The notes under the pieces are model-generated. The model was not told where the DNA came from and searched no databases. It worked only from the letters and a program-made list of their open reading frames with translations. A DNA stretch of 64,000 nucleotides from Actinokineospora alba (GTDB taxonomy: Bacteria; Actinomycetota; Actinomycetes; Mycobacteriales; Pseudonocardiaceae), in assembly GCF_004362515.1 (NCBI RefSeq), contig NZ_SNXU01000001.1:5084001-5148000 (forward strand), given 5' to 3'. This document shows, in pieces, positions 19,599-28,173 of the stretch. The translations under genes were made by a program, and so were the position numbers. The stretch's first letter is position 1, and each line of letters starts with the position of its first letter.

Positions 19599-20465
19599 AT
19601 GCGTAGCCGACACCCGATCCGCCGCTCCGTGATCGCCGCGACCGTCCTGATGCTCACCGCGGGCGTCGCGAGCGCGGAAGCGACACCGACTTACCGCGAG
19701 TACGTCGCCCTCGGCGATTCGTTCGCCGCCATCGCCTCGGTGTTCACCGTGCAGGGAACCCCGGGCTGTTTCCGGTCGACTGACAACTACGCGGGCAACG
19801 TCGCCAAGGCGTTAGGCGCCCGGTTGGACGACCGCAGCTGCAGCTCCGCCACGACCGCGCACATGACCACACCGCAGTCGACGCAGCTGTTCGGCACCAA
19901 CCCGCCCCAGTTCGACGGCCTCACCACGACCACCGACCTGGTCACCGTGACGATCGGCGGCAACGACTTCGGGTTCGAGAGCTCGATCGGCACCTGCGGG
20001 GTGCTGGCGGTGACCGACCCGTTCGGCAATCCGTGTGAGCGCCACAACAACTCGACCGGCACGGACAAGCTGGTGGCCAAGGTCGACGAGATCGCGCCGA
20101 AGATCGCGGCGGTGCTCGACGGCATCCACGCGCGAGCCCCTCGGGCCAAGATCGTGGTGGTCGGCTACCTGCCACTGCTGCCACCCACGACCGGGTGCTT
20201 CCCGCTGACCCCGATGGCAGTCGGTGATGTCGCGTACCTGCACGGGATCCAGCTCAAGCTCAACGCCATGCTGGCGGGTCAGGCCGCGAGGCACCACGCC
20301 ACGGCCGTCGATCTGACCGGCGTCCGGGGCCACGATGTGTGTCAGCTGCCGTGGAACCGGTGGGTGGAGCCGGTGCTGCCCGCGGCGCCCACCACGCCGT
20401 TTCACCCGAACTCGGCGGGCCAGCGCGGTGCCGCGGATTTGATCTTGGCCACCCTAGGGCACTAG
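19599..20465 (+). CDS. Secreted SGNH/GDSL hydrolase
   Basis: 288 residues with signal peptide. Catalytic Ser in ALGDSFAA (block I), oxyanion Asn in GGNDFG (block III), and His in FHPNSAGQ (block V). Resembles the Streptomyces-type secreted lipases/esterases with paired cysteines. Same operon as the GH20 enzyme; could deacylate glycans or lipids. ATG 19599 preferred to the GTG at 19587 because AGGAG lies just upstream of it. A related enzyme is encoded at 47633-48556. Confidence 0.87.
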   Translation: MRSRHPIRRSVIAATVLMLTAGVASAEATPTYREYVALGDSFAAIASVFTVQGTPGCFRSTDNYAGNVAKALGARLDDRSCSSATTAHMTTPQSTQLFGTNPPQFDGLTTTTDLVTVTIGGNDFGFESSIGTCGVLAVTDPFGNPCERHNNSTGTDKLVAKVDEIAPKIAAVLDGIHARAPRAKIVVVGYLPLLPPTTGCFPLTPMAVGDVAYLHGIQLKLNAMLAGQAARHHATAVDLTGVRGHDVCQLPWNRWVEPVLPAAPTTPFHPNSAGQRGAADLILATLGH

Positions 20466-20479
20466 GGAGGACATGACTA

Positions 20480-20521
20480 AGCGGTTCCCGGTGGTCGGGG
20501 GGCGTGCCACCGGGAACCGCT
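20480..20521. terminator. Strong hairpin after SGNH hydrolase
   Basis: Perfect 15-bp stem (AGCGGTTCCCGGTGG with CCACCGGGAACCGCT), 12-nt loop, 14 bp after the hydrolase stop. Intrinsic terminator-like, no T-tract; could also block read-through from the minus-strand STAS gene. Confidence 0.75.
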
Positions 20522-20610
20522 CGCTAGCCCTATCGGAGTAGGAGGGTGTGGCGTTAGCAGTAACCGGAAATTAATTTCTCGGCGCCGTCCACCCGCTGTC
20601 CAACCGCTGG

Positions 20611-21006
20611 TCAGGCATCGTGGACGGCTTCGTCCACGGTGCCGTGGAGATCGAGTTCGGTGTTCAGCCCGGTCAGCTCCAGCGGCCGCAGAACGGCCGT
20701 CGCCGAGGCCACGATGGGCAGCCGGACCCCGCGCGCGGCGGCGTTGGCGGTGTGCTGCACGAGGATGGTGATGCCCGCGGAGGACAGGAACGTCACCCCT
20801 GACAGGTCGACGACGACCCGGCGGTGCCCACCATCGGCGGTCTCGGCGAGACTGCGGTCCAGCGAGGGCGCGGTCAGCATGTCGATTTCGCCGGTCACCA
20901 GCAGGATCACGGTGTCGACCGATGCCTGCCGGGCGGTCACCTCAAGGCCGGGCACGACCATGGCCGGTTCGGTCACGGCGGTGGTGGGCTCGTCGGGCTC
21001 GGTCAT
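20611..21006 (-). CDS. STAS-domain anti-sigma factor antagonist
   Basis: 131 residues, RsbV/SpoIIAA type. The phosphorylatable Ser lies in VTFLSSAGITILV. The unphosphorylated form would bind the anti-sigma kinase and free the sigma factor. It is downstream of the anti-sigma/sigma pair on the same strand (74-bp gap) with its own GGGAG ribosome site, so the three core partners of a partner-switching system are adjacent. Confidence 0.88.
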   Translation of the reverse strand: MTEPDEPTTAVTEPAMVVPGLEVTARQASVDTVILLVTGEIDMLTAPSLDRSLAETADGGHRRVVVDLSGVTFLSSAGITILVQHTANAAARGVRLPIVASATAVLRPLELTGLNTELDLHGTVDEAVHDA

Positions 21007-21080
21007 CGTGGTACTCCCTCGGGTCGCAGCGCCAACAGTACCGTCGGGAGGCCGATCGACCCACCCGGCGGACCGTCCCC

Positions 21081-21875
21081 TCAGGAGTCGGTGATCCCGG
21101 CGCGAAGCCCTTTCAGGGTTTTCGCGAGAAGCCGGGACACGTGCATCTGCGAGAGGCCCACGCGGTGGGCGATCTCGGTCTGGGTCATGTTGCCGTAGAA
21201 CCGAAGGATCAGGATTCGGCGTTCCCGGGCAGGCAGCCGGTCGAGCAGCGGCCGCAGGGTCTCGTGGTACTCGACCCCGTCGAGGGCCTCGTCGTCGACA
21301 CCGAGCCGGTCGGCCATGGCGGTGTTGTCCTCGCCGGGGCTGAGGATCTCGTCGAGGGACTGCGACCGGTAGACGTTCCCGGCCTCGATTCCCTCGTAGA
21401 CCTCCTCTTTGGACAGACCGAGGTGCGCGGCGATCTCGCTGGGCGTCGCCGCCCGGCCCAGTCGCTGCGCCAGCTCCGAACTCGCCGTGCTGACCGCGAG
21501 ATGGCGTTCCTGCAGGCGCCTGGGCACCCGGACCGACCAGCCGGTGTCGCGGAAGTGCCGCCGGACCTCGCCCATGATCGTCGGGATGGCGAAGGACAGG
21601 AACTCCGTGCCCCGGTCGGGGTCGAAGCGGTCGACCGCGTTGATCAGGCCCACGGTGGCGACTTGGAGGAGATCGTCGTGCGATTCGCCGCGGTGGCTGA
21701 ACCGCTGCGCGATGTGCTCGGCGACGGGCAGGTGCCCGGTGACGAGTTCGTCACGCAGCGCGGCCCGCTCGGGCCCGGGCTCCAGGTGTGCCAGCTTCTC
21801 GAACAGCGGCCGCAGGTGCGCGTATCCCCCGGAGGAGTCCCGCCACGCGGCGTTGACCAGGTGTGGCTGGGTCAT
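21081..21875 (-). CDS. SigB/SigF family RNA polymerase sigma factor
   Basis: 264 residues. Region 2 (DLLQVATVGLINAVDRFDP), region 3, and region 4 helix-turn-helix (MTQTEIAHRVGLSQMHVSRLL) are complete; this is the B/F/G general-stress group. Start overlaps the upstream anti-sigma gene (ATGA), so stoichiometry is coupled. Promoters of the type this group recognises lie before several genes nearby, including its own operon. Confidence 0.92.
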   Translation of the reverse strand: MTQPHLVNAAWRDSSGGYAHLRPLFEKLAHLEPGPERAALRDELVTGHLPVAEHIAQRFSHRGESHDDLLQVATVGLINAVDRFDPDRGTEFLSFAIPTIMGEVRRHFRDTGWSVRVPRRLQERHLAVSTASSELAQRLGRAATPSEIAAHLGLSKEEVYEGIEAGNVYRSQSLDEILSPGEDNTAMADRLGVDDEALDGVEYHETLRPLLDRLPARERRILILRFYGNMTQTEIAHRVGLSQMHVSRLLAKTLKGLRAGITDS

Positions 21876-22315
21876 GGCCTGCTCCCGCCCTTGCGCACGC
21901 GCACGTCGATGCGCAGCACCGGAAGCGGGCGGGAGGTGTCGACGCCGTGGGTGATGTCGTCCACCAGGGAGACCAGCAGCGCCCAGCCCAGGGTCGTGTC
22001 GTCGATCGGCCGCGCGTCGAAGCCCTCGACCGCGGCGGCGAACCGGATGGTGCCCGGCTCGATCTCGAACCGGCAGACCAGCGGGGTGCCCGCCACCGCC
22101 CGGTCCACCAGCAGGGAACAGGCCTCGTCGACGATCAGCTTCACATCGGCGATCGCCTCGATGTCGTAGTCCTCGCGCATCGCGATCGCGGCGGCCACCG
22201 TGCGCACCAGCGGCATCTCGGCCATGCCGACGGTGAGCTCCACCAACCGCGACGTCGCCGTCGCGGGGTGTTCGCCGGTGGGCCCGAGCAGGGCACGGCC
22301 AAGGTGGTCGGTCAC
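21872..22315 (-). CDS. Anti-sigma factor, RsbW-like HATPase kinase
   Basis: 147 residues, GHKL ATPase fold with N-box VDEACSLLV. Such proteins hold the sigma factor inactive and phosphorylate the STAS antagonist. GTG start; the candidate -10 (22325-22330) is only 9 nt upstream, so the transcript is probably leaderless. First gene of the anti-sigma/sigma operon. The G-boxes are weakly conserved, as often in actinobacterial RsbW homologues. Confidence 0.82.
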   Translation of the reverse strand: MTDHLGRALLGPTGEHPATATSRLVELTVGMAEMPLVRTVAAAIAMREDYDIEAIADVKLIVDEACSLLVDRAVAGTPLVCRFEIEPGTIRFAAAVEGFDARPIDDTTLGWALLVSLVDDITHGVDTSRPLPVLRIDVRVRKGGSRP

Positions 22316-22324
22316 ATAGGGGGA

Positions 22325-22350
22325 CTACCCACGTTCGGGTAATGCCAACC
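22325..22350 (-). promoter_or_regulatory. SigB-type promoter of anti-sigma/sigma operon
   Basis: On the minus strand, GGTT, 16 nt, GGGTAG. Fits the actinobacterial SigB consensus GNNT-N14-16-GGGTA. Suggests that the operon is autoregulated. Confidence 0.65.
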
Positions 22351-22382
22351 GGTCACGCGTCCGCCGAGGTGAATCGGTCGAG

Positions 22383-22407
22383 GTGTCGAAAACCGGGGAA
22401 CGGGTAG
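22383..22407 (+). promoter_or_regulatory. SigB-type promoter of the membrane-protein gene
   Basis: GTGT (22383-22386), 15 nt, GGGTAG (22402-22407), 43 nt before the ATG at 22450. Divergent from the sigma operon promoter, with the same -10. Confidence 0.6.
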
Positions 22408-22449
22408 TCATCCCGTAAGCGATCAACGACAGTTGGCCGAAGGGGCATC

Positions 22450-22929
22450 ATGGACAGCTTCGCCTTGTTCCTCGTACTCGGTATCGTTCTGGTGGCCGTG
22501 GACGGGCAGATCATCTACCGCGCCGGATCGAGATACCTCGAAAACTCTTACACAGACGACAGTTCCGCGGGTTCTATGGCCCGCCTGGTGTCGGTTCTGT
22601 TCCACTTGGCGGTGCTCGGTGTGCTGGCGCTGCTCTCGACCATCGACTTCTCCGCGGACAGCCCGACCGAGTCCGTCGTCATCCGCCTGGGCGTGTTGCT
22701 GCTGGTTCTCGCGATCGGCCACGCGATCGCCATCAAGGTCCTGACCCGGATGCGCGACCGGCTCGACGCCGAGGGGATGTCGGCGCGACGGTTCGAGCAC
22801 ACCGATCCCGCCGAGCCCACCGACCAGGTCGCGTCCTCCGAGGCCGAGATCATGGTCCCCCCGCACGACGACCGGACCGCGCCCACCGTTCGCGGGCCGC
22901 GCCGGGTCGACCCGAGTCCGCCCCGCTGA
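22450..22929 (+). CDS. Small membrane protein, unknown
   Basis: 159 residues, not recognised. Hydrophobic helices at about 4-20, 47-66 and 80-99, then a soluble acidic and Pro-rich tail of about 55 residues. Divergent from the sigma operon and preceded by a SigB-type promoter, so a likely stress-regulon member. The arrangement (three helices and a cytoplasmic tail) gives no specific function. Confidence 0.72.
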   Translation: MDSFALFLVLGIVLVAVDGQIIYRAGSRYLENSYTDDSSAGSMARLVSVLFHLAVLGVLALLSTIDFSADSPTESVVIRLGVLLLVLAIGHAIAIKVLTRMRDRLDAEGMSARRFEHTDPAEPTDQVASSEAEIMVPPHDDRTAPTVRGPRRVDPSPPR

Positions 22930-22974
22930 CGCTCCACGTTCGGAGCCATCGGGGCCGTCCGACAGGAGTCCGCC

Positions 22975-24195
22975 ATGAGAATCGCGATGGTGTCGGAGTG
23001 CGCGGACCCTCCCGCGGCACCACGTGGGCCGGAGCCAGGCGGGCACAACGCGCGGGTCTCCGACCTGGCGGCGGCGCTCGTGCGCCACGGCCACCACGTG
23101 ACGGTCTACACCCGGCGGGCCGACCCGGACCAGCAGGAGACCGTCCGGGTCGACGACGGCTACGACGTGGTGCATGTCCCCGCGGGCCCACAGCGGCCGA
23201 TCGCCCGCGACGACCTGCTGCCCACGATGGGCGAGTTCACCCGGTTCCTCCTCGCGCGCTGGCGCGAGGACCCGCCGGACGTGGCGCACGCGCACTTCTG
23301 GGTGTGCGGGCTCGCCACGGTGCTGGCGGGCCGCAGGCTGGGCATCCCCACCGTGCAGACCTTCTCGTCGCTTGGCTCGACGGGCCAGCGGCGCGGAAAG
23401 GACACCGGCGCGGCTGACCGGATCGAGACCGAGCGGCTGATCGCCCGGCGGGCCGACCGGATCGTGGCGGGCTGTTCCGACGAGATCTTCGAGCTGATCC
23501 GGATGGGGGTGCCCCGCTCGAAGATCTCGATGATCCCCGCCGGTGTCGACGTCCACCGGTTCGGCCCGGCGGGACCGACCGCGCCGCGCGAACTCGGCCA
23601 TCGTCTGGTGACGGTAGGGAAGTTGTTGCCCCGCAACGGCTTTCAGTCCCTCGTGCAGGCCATGCCGATGCTGCCCGACACCGAACTGGTCATCGCGGGC
23701 GGCCCGACCGGGGCGGCGTTGGCCGCGCACCCGTACGCCGCGGCGCTGCTCGACGAGGCGGCGCTGCTCGGGGTCGGGGACCGGGTCTGGCTGGCGGGAC
23801 ACGTGAGCGCGGCGGACATGCCCACCCTGCTGCGCTCGGCCGATGTGGCCGCCTGCGTGCCCTGGTACGAGGCCTCCGGTGTCGCGCCGCTGGAGGCCAT
23901 GGCGTGCGGTCTGCCGGTCGTGGCCACCGCGGTCGGAGCGCTCACCGACACCGTGGTCGACGGTGTGACCGGCCTGCACGTGCCGCCGCGCGACCCGGGG
24001 GCCCTCGCCTCGGCCGTGCTCGCCCTGCACGCCGACGACGCGGGCCGGGCCGCCCTGGGCTTGGCGGGCCGTGACCGGGCGCGGGCGCGGTACAAGTGGG
24101 ACCGGGTCGCGCTCGACGCGGTCCGCGTGTACGCCCGCGCGCGTTCGGTCACCGGTCACTCGACCGGGGGAAATGCGCTGCTCGTCGACGCATGA
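22975..24195 (+). CDS. GT4-type glycosyltransferase
   Basis: 406 residues. N-terminal Rossmann part starts MRIAMVSEC; the C-terminal nucleotide-sugar part has the EASGVAPLEAMACGLPVVAT segment with the two conserved Glu of GT-B retaining enzymes. Probably transfers a sugar to a lipid, glycan or osmolyte. AGGAG precedes the start. Within the stress region, so perhaps a cell-envelope or compatible-solute function; acceptor unknown. Confidence 0.85.
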   Translation: MRIAMVSECADPPAAPRGPEPGGHNARVSDLAAALVRHGHHVTVYTRRADPDQQETVRVDDGYDVVHVPAGPQRPIARDDLLPTMGEFTRFLLARWREDPPDVAHAHFWVCGLATVLAGRRLGIPTVQTFSSLGSTGQRRGKDTGAADRIETERLIARRADRIVAGCSDEIFELIRMGVPRSKISMIPAGVDVHRFGPAGPTAPRELGHRLVTVGKLLPRNGFQSLVQAMPMLPDTELVIAGGPTGAALAAHPYAAALLDEAALLGVGDRVWLAGHVSAADMPTLLRSADVAACVPWYEASGVAPLEAMACGLPVVATAVGALTDTVVDGVTGLHVPPRDPGALASAVLALHADDAGRAALGLAGRDRARARYKWDRVALDAVRVYARARSVTGHSTGGNALLVDA

Positions 24196-24213
24196 CCGGG
24201 CAGCGGTGGGGTA
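24190..24213 (+). promoter_or_regulatory. SigB-type promoter of 44-codon gene
   Basis: GCAT (24190-24193), 14 nt, GGGTAC (24208-24213). Matches the SigB consensus and lies 27 nt before the start of the small ORF at 24241. Confidence 0.55.
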
Positions 24214-24240
24214 CCACGGTCGCAGAGGAGGCGAGACCAC

Positions 24241-24375
24241 ATGCCTGACCCGATGCCGTATCCGAGACCCGACGGCCAGGTGGCCGACCCGGCCGACCCC
24301 GCCGGGGGCGTTTCCATCCCGAGTCCGCGTGACGAGGAAGAGCTCGAACCGACGATCGTCCTCGGCCGGGAGTAA
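24241..24375 (+). CDS. Small acidic Pro-rich protein, 44 residues
   Basis: Short gene not recognised. ATG preceded by GAGGAGG at 9 nt and by a SigB-type promoter; ends TAA. The product is rich in Pro, Asp and Glu (starts MPDPMPYPRPD, ends PTIVLGRE), without hydrophobic segments, probably disordered. Codon third positions are G/C-rich like those of the neighbours. Sits between the glycosyltransferase and the phosphatase. Confidence 0.55.
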   Translation: MPDPMPYPRPDGQVADPADPAGGVSIPSPRDEEELEPTIVLGRE

Positions 24376-24491
24376 ACCGAGGCGAACCACCGCGCGAACA
24401 GTCTCGTCACGCTTTGTCGCCGCGCCCGGCGCCTGACATGATTCGGGCCCCGAGCGGGTCGCTCCCGCCCCCAGGCGGAAGGCGTGGTGCG

Positions 24492-26183
24492 ATGGCCGAC
24501 GACGCGGTGCCCTGGGAGCTGATCGGGCGCGCGTTCGACACCGCGCCCGCCCAGGTGCTGATCGTCACCGGGCCGGACCACGTTCTGCGCTACGCCAACG
24601 CGGCCGCGACACGGGTCTGGGGCCTCGGTGGGCTCGGCGTGCCCGGTCGGACCGCCTTCGCCGACGTCGACCGGGTCGACAGCCTGATCGAGCAGCTGGA
24701 CCGGGTCCTCGACACCGGCGAGCCGGTGGACGTGCGTGAGTCGCGGCTGGGGTTCGTCGTCGACGGCGAGCCGCGTGAGGCGGTGCTCCACTACAGCCTG
24801 TCGCCGCTGGTCGGCGCCACCGCGGACCGGGTCGGCGTGCTGATGATCGCCGCCGACGTCACCGACGAGGTCACGGCCCGCGACGAGCTGCACGCGCTGG
24901 CCGAGCGCAGGCGGATCGCCTTCGACCGGGTCGCGCTGCTGGCCAGGGTCACCGAGGCGGTCAGCGTGGCCGACGACCCGCGCGCCGAACTCGCCGCTCT
25001 GGCCGACATCGCGGTCCCACAGCTCGCCGACAGCTGTCTCGTGTTCACCATCGACGACACGGTGCCCCCCGGACCGGAGGGGATGGTCCTGACCACCGTC
25101 GCGCGCACCCAGGTCCAGTCGCTCTCGGTGCCGCCGCCCACGGGGGTGCGGTCGGTGGATCCCGCGAGCTCCTGCCCGGTGGCGACCGCGATCCGCACCG
25201 GCGTGGTCGCGCACTGGCAGGGCTCGCCGGAGCGGCCGCCGTGGTCGCCCGAACTGCGTCTCGACGACTGGCACCGAGGCAACCGCGTGCACGCCGCCGT
25301 GGCCCTGCCGCTGCACACCGAGTCGCACACGGTCGGCGTGGCGCTGTTCGGCGTGTGCGCGCCGCGCGGCCCGATCGGCGACGACGACGCCGAGTTCCTG
25401 GCGCTGCTCGGGGCGTGGCTGAGCAAGCCGCTGGCCCGCGGCAGGCGCCAGCAGCGCACCCGCGACGTCGCGACCACCCTGCAGGGCGCGATGATCACCG
25501 AGCCGCCCACGGTGCCGGGAGTCTCCCTCGCCGTGCGCTACCAGCCCGCCCAGTCCGGTGTCGCCGTCGGCGGCGACTGGTACGACGCGTTCGAACTGCC
25601 CAACACCGACCTGGTGCTCGCCGTCGGCGACGTCGCGGGCCACGACATCAGCGCCGCGGCGACCATGGGCCAGCTGCGGGCGGCGCTGCGCGCCATCGCC
25701 TTCGACGACGCCCTGCGCCCCGGCGGTGTCCTGTCCCGGCTCGACACCGTGGTCGACGGCCTGGACATCGCGCCGTTCACCAGCCTCGTCCTGGCCACCC
25801 TCGAACGCCGCCCCGGCCTGCCCGCCCGGCTGCGCTGGAGCAACGCGGGCCACCCGCCGCCGCTGCTGATCACCCCGACCGGCCCGCCCGAATACCTCAC
25901 GCGGGCCGCGGGCCGGGTCATCATGGGTGGACTGCCACGGCCCGCCCACCGCACGACGGCGAGCATGGTCGTCACCCCCGGCACCACGGTCGTGATGTTC
26001 AGCGACGGGCTGGTGGAGAACCGGACCCGGTCCATCGACGAGGGGCTGGCCGAACTGGCCGTCCTGGCCGACCGCGCCCGCGGCCTGTCCGTCGACGAGC
26101 TCAGTGAATACCTGCTCGAACACTCGAGCGGAAACACCGACGACGACGTCGCCCTCCTCGTCGCCCGACTCGACGAGCAGTAG
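24492..26183 (+). CDS. PAS-GAF-PP2C (SpoIIE/RsbU-type) phosphatase
   Basis: 563 residues. PAS domain at about 15-130 (VLRYANAAATRVWG), GAF-like domain at about 145-320, PP2C/SpoIIE catalytic domain from about 335 with metal-binding motifs VGGDWYDAF, VGDVAGHD and FSDGLVENR and the final Asp pair in NTDDDVALLV. Would dephosphorylate a STAS antagonist and so release the sigma factor in response to a small ligand or redox signal. ATG at 24492 chosen (GGAAGG upstream); a TTG 78 nt earlier is less likely. Confidence 0.88.
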   Translation: MADDAVPWELIGRAFDTAPAQVLIVTGPDHVLRYANAAATRVWGLGGLGVPGRTAFADVDRVDSLIEQLDRVLDTGEPVDVRESRLGFVVDGEPREAVLHYSLSPLVGATADRVGVLMIAADVTDEVTARDELHALAERRRIAFDRVALLARVTEAVSVADDPRAELAALADIAVPQLADSCLVFTIDDTVPPGPEGMVLTTVARTQVQSLSVPPPTGVRSVDPASSCPVATAIRTGVVAHWQGSPERPPWSPELRLDDWHRGNRVHAAVALPLHTESHTVGVALFGVCAPRGPIGDDDAEFLALLGAWLSKPLARGRRQQRTRDVATTLQGAMITEPPTVPGVSLAVRYQPAQSGVAVGGDWYDAFELPNTDLVLAVGDVAGHDISAAATMGQLRAALRAIAFDDALRPGGVLSRLDTVVDGLDIAPFTSLVLATLERRPGLPARLRWSNAGHPPPLLITPTGPPEYLTRAAGRVIMGGLPRPAHRTTASMVVTPGTTVVMFSDGLVENRTRSIDEGLAELAVLADRARGLSVDELSEYLLEHSSGNTDDDVALLVARLDEQ

Positions 26184-26322
26184 CCGTGGTCTGGCAAACA
26201 AACCCGGCCACGAACCCACCGCTACCTAAGGGGACCGGGACGAGAATCAACCACGGTCACCCTCCACTCCGTACCATGACTTCGCAAGGTGACCCAAACC
26301 CAAATTCCGGGGAGGCGGCACA

Positions 26323-27246
26323 GTGCCCGATCCGGCCCCGCCCGCCCATAGCGTGGCGTTCTACCGCGACGGACCGACCTATGTGGCGGCGGTGCTCCCG
26401 TTCGTCCTCGGCGGCCTGGACGCGGCTGAGGCGGTGGCCGTGGCGGTGCCCCAGCCGAACATCGACAGCCTGCGCGCCGCGCTGGGCCCGGTGGCGTCGA
26501 GCTCGGTCGAGTGGATCGACATGTCCGTCGCCGGACGCAACCCGGGGCGGATCATGACCGGTGTCCTCGGGGCGGTCGCCGACAAACACCCCGACGAGGC
26601 CGTGCGCATCGTGGGTGAGCCGGTGTGGCCGGGCCGCAGCCCCGAGGAATACCCCGCGTGCGTGCAGCACGAGGCGCTCATCGACGCCGCGTTCGAGGGT
26701 CGGCGGCTCGCCATCCTGTGCCCCTACGACCTGGCGGTCGGGCCCGCCGCCCTCGCCGACGCCATGGCCACGCACCCGGCGATCCTGGAGGGCGCGGTGG
26801 GCACGCCCAACCCGTATTACGACCGTGAGCGCGCGCTCGCGGCGCACAACGTCCCCCTTCCCCTCCCGGACCACGCCCGGACGTGGTCGGTCACCCCGTT
26901 CGACATCGCCGCGCTCCGCGTCGCCGTCGCCGACCTCGCCGCGACCGCCGGGCTCACCGCGGAGCGGATCCAGGACGTCGTGCTGACCGTCGTGGAGTTG
27001 GCGACCAACAGCATCGAACACGGCTCCGGCACGGCGACACTGTCGCTGTGGGAACGCGCCGACGCGCTCATCGTGCGGAACTGGGACGCCGGGATCATCA
27101 GCGACCCGCTCGCGGGCCGTCGCACAGTGGCGCCGACCCGTGGCCGCGGCCGGGGCCTGCTGCTGGTCAACGCGGGCGCCGACCTGGTGCGCACGCACAT
27201 CGACGAGGCGGGCACCACGATCCAGGCCTGGTTCCGGCGGAACTGA
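26323..27246 (+). CDS. MEDS sensor domain plus RsbW-like kinase domain
   Basis: 307 residues. N-terminal MEDS-type domain (HSVAFYRDGPTYVAAV) of the kind found with methanogen/methylotroph sensors, then a GHKL kinase of anti-sigma type (N-box VVELATNSIEHG, G-box RGRGRGLLLVN). GTG start with GGGGAGG 7 nt upstream. Probably a second anti-sigma or antagonist kinase feeding the same partner-switching system. Target unknown. Confidence 0.82.
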   Translation: MPDPAPPAHSVAFYRDGPTYVAAVLPFVLGGLDAAEAVAVAVPQPNIDSLRAALGPVASSSVEWIDMSVAGRNPGRIMTGVLGAVADKHPDEAVRIVGEPVWPGRSPEEYPACVQHEALIDAAFEGRRLAILCPYDLAVGPAALADAMATHPAILEGAVGTPNPYYDRERALAAHNVPLPLPDHARTWSVTPFDIAALRVAVADLAATAGLTAERIQDVVLTVVELATNSIEHGSGTATLSLWERADALIVRNWDAGIISDPLAGRRTVAPTRGRGRGLLLVNAGADLVRTHIDEAGTTIQAWFRRN

Positions 27247-27252
27247 CCGGAA

Positions 27253-27276
27253 GTTTCGCGTTCGCGGTTTGGGGAA
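27253..27276 (+). promoter_or_regulatory. Weak SigB-type promoter
   Basis: GTTT (27253-27256), 14 nt, GGGGAA (27271-27276), one mismatch to GGGTAA; 10 nt before the nucleotidyltransferase start, so it would give a leaderless mRNA. Confidence 0.35.
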
Positions 27277-27286
27277 CCACTCAGGA

Positions 27287-27910
27287 ATGAGTGCCCAGGG
27301 AGACCTACTTCGCACCGTGACGAAGGTGTCCGCCGCCCTGCACACCGCGGGTATCCGCTTCGCCCTGACCGGCGGCTGCGCGGTGTACGCCCGAGGCGGA
27401 CCCGAGACCGAACACGACGTGGACGTCCTGGTGAAGCTGTCCGACGTCGACGACGCCGTGCGCGCGTTGGTCGCGCAGGGCATGCGGGCCGCGCCGCCGC
27501 CGGAGGACTGGCTCACCAAGGTCTACGACGGCGACCGGCTCGTCGACCTGCTGTTCCGGCCCAACGAGCGGCCGGTCACCGACGAGGTCCTCGACCGTTC
27601 GGAGGTGATGCGGGTCGGACCCGCCACCATGCCCGTCCAGAGCGCCACCGACGTCATGATCGGCAAGCTGCTGGCGCTGGGAACCCACCGCGGCGACCTG
27701 AACGAGCCCATGCAGTCCGCGCGGGCGCTGCGCGAGCAGATCGACTGGTCGAGGGTGGCCGTGGAGACCGCCGAATCGCCATACGCCGAGGCGTTCCTGC
27801 TGCTCGCGGGCAGGCTCGGCGTCTCACCGAGGCTCATCCGCATCCCCGACGACCGACCGCGCGACACCGAAGACATCGAGGACACCGAAGACCGGGAGGA
27901 ACTCGCATGA
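27287..27910 (+). CDS. Nucleotidyltransferase-fold protein
   Basis: 207 residues. The start resembles the minimal nucleotidyltransferase core: ALTGGCAVYARGGPETEHDVDVLVK gives the GG and D-x-D metal motif (DVDVL). Such proteins transfer nucleotides or act as toxin-like antitoxin partners; here it overlaps a BON-domain gene (GCATGA) rather than a HEPN partner, so toxin-antitoxin is unlikely. Ends with an acidic tail (DTEDIEDTEDREE). Function within the stress region unknown. Confidence 0.75.
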   Translation: MSAQGDLLRTVTKVSAALHTAGIRFALTGGCAVYARGGPETEHDVDVLVKLSDVDDAVRALVAQGMRAAPPPEDWLTKVYDGDRLVDLLFRPNERPVTDEVLDRSEVMRVGPATMPVQSATDVMIGKLLALGTHRGDLNEPMQSARALREQIDWSRVAVETAESPYAEAFLLLAGRLGVSPRLIRIPDDRPRDTEDIEDTEDREELA

Positions 27911-28173
27911 CCGGCGACCACAGCACGGGCGCACCCCAGTACCAGGTCGCGGCCGTGCGCCGGGCTTTGGCCGAGGACGACCGCACCGCGGAACAAGGCA
28001 TCAAGGTCACCGTTCGGGGTGACACCATCCTGCTGTCCGGCGACGTCGAATGCGAGCGCAGGCGCGACGAGATCGCCGCGGTGGTCCACGAGGTGGTGCC
28101 CGCGATGCGCATCTACAACGACATCAAGGTCACCGAGGCGGGCGAGCCCACGGGCCGGGAGGAGTTCCGATGA
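27907..28173 (+). CDS. BON-domain protein
   Basis: 88 residues, one BON-type alpha/beta domain (IKVTVRGDTILLSGDVECERRRDEIA is the core strand-turn-strand-helix). No signal peptide, so probably cytoplasmic; BON proteins are often osmotically or stress induced. Overlaps both neighbours (ATGA on each side), hence translationally coupled in an operon. Confidence 0.8.
   Translation: MTGDHSTGAPQYQVAAVRRALAEDDRTAEQGIKVTVRGDTILLSGDVECERRRDEIAAVVHEVVPAMRIYNDIKVTEAGEPTGREEFR

Noticed and set aside
27287..28173. Toxin-antitoxin pair (nucleotidyltransferase with partner)
   Set aside because: The partner is a BON-domain protein, not HEPN or an antitoxin, and the genes sit in a longer stress operon.
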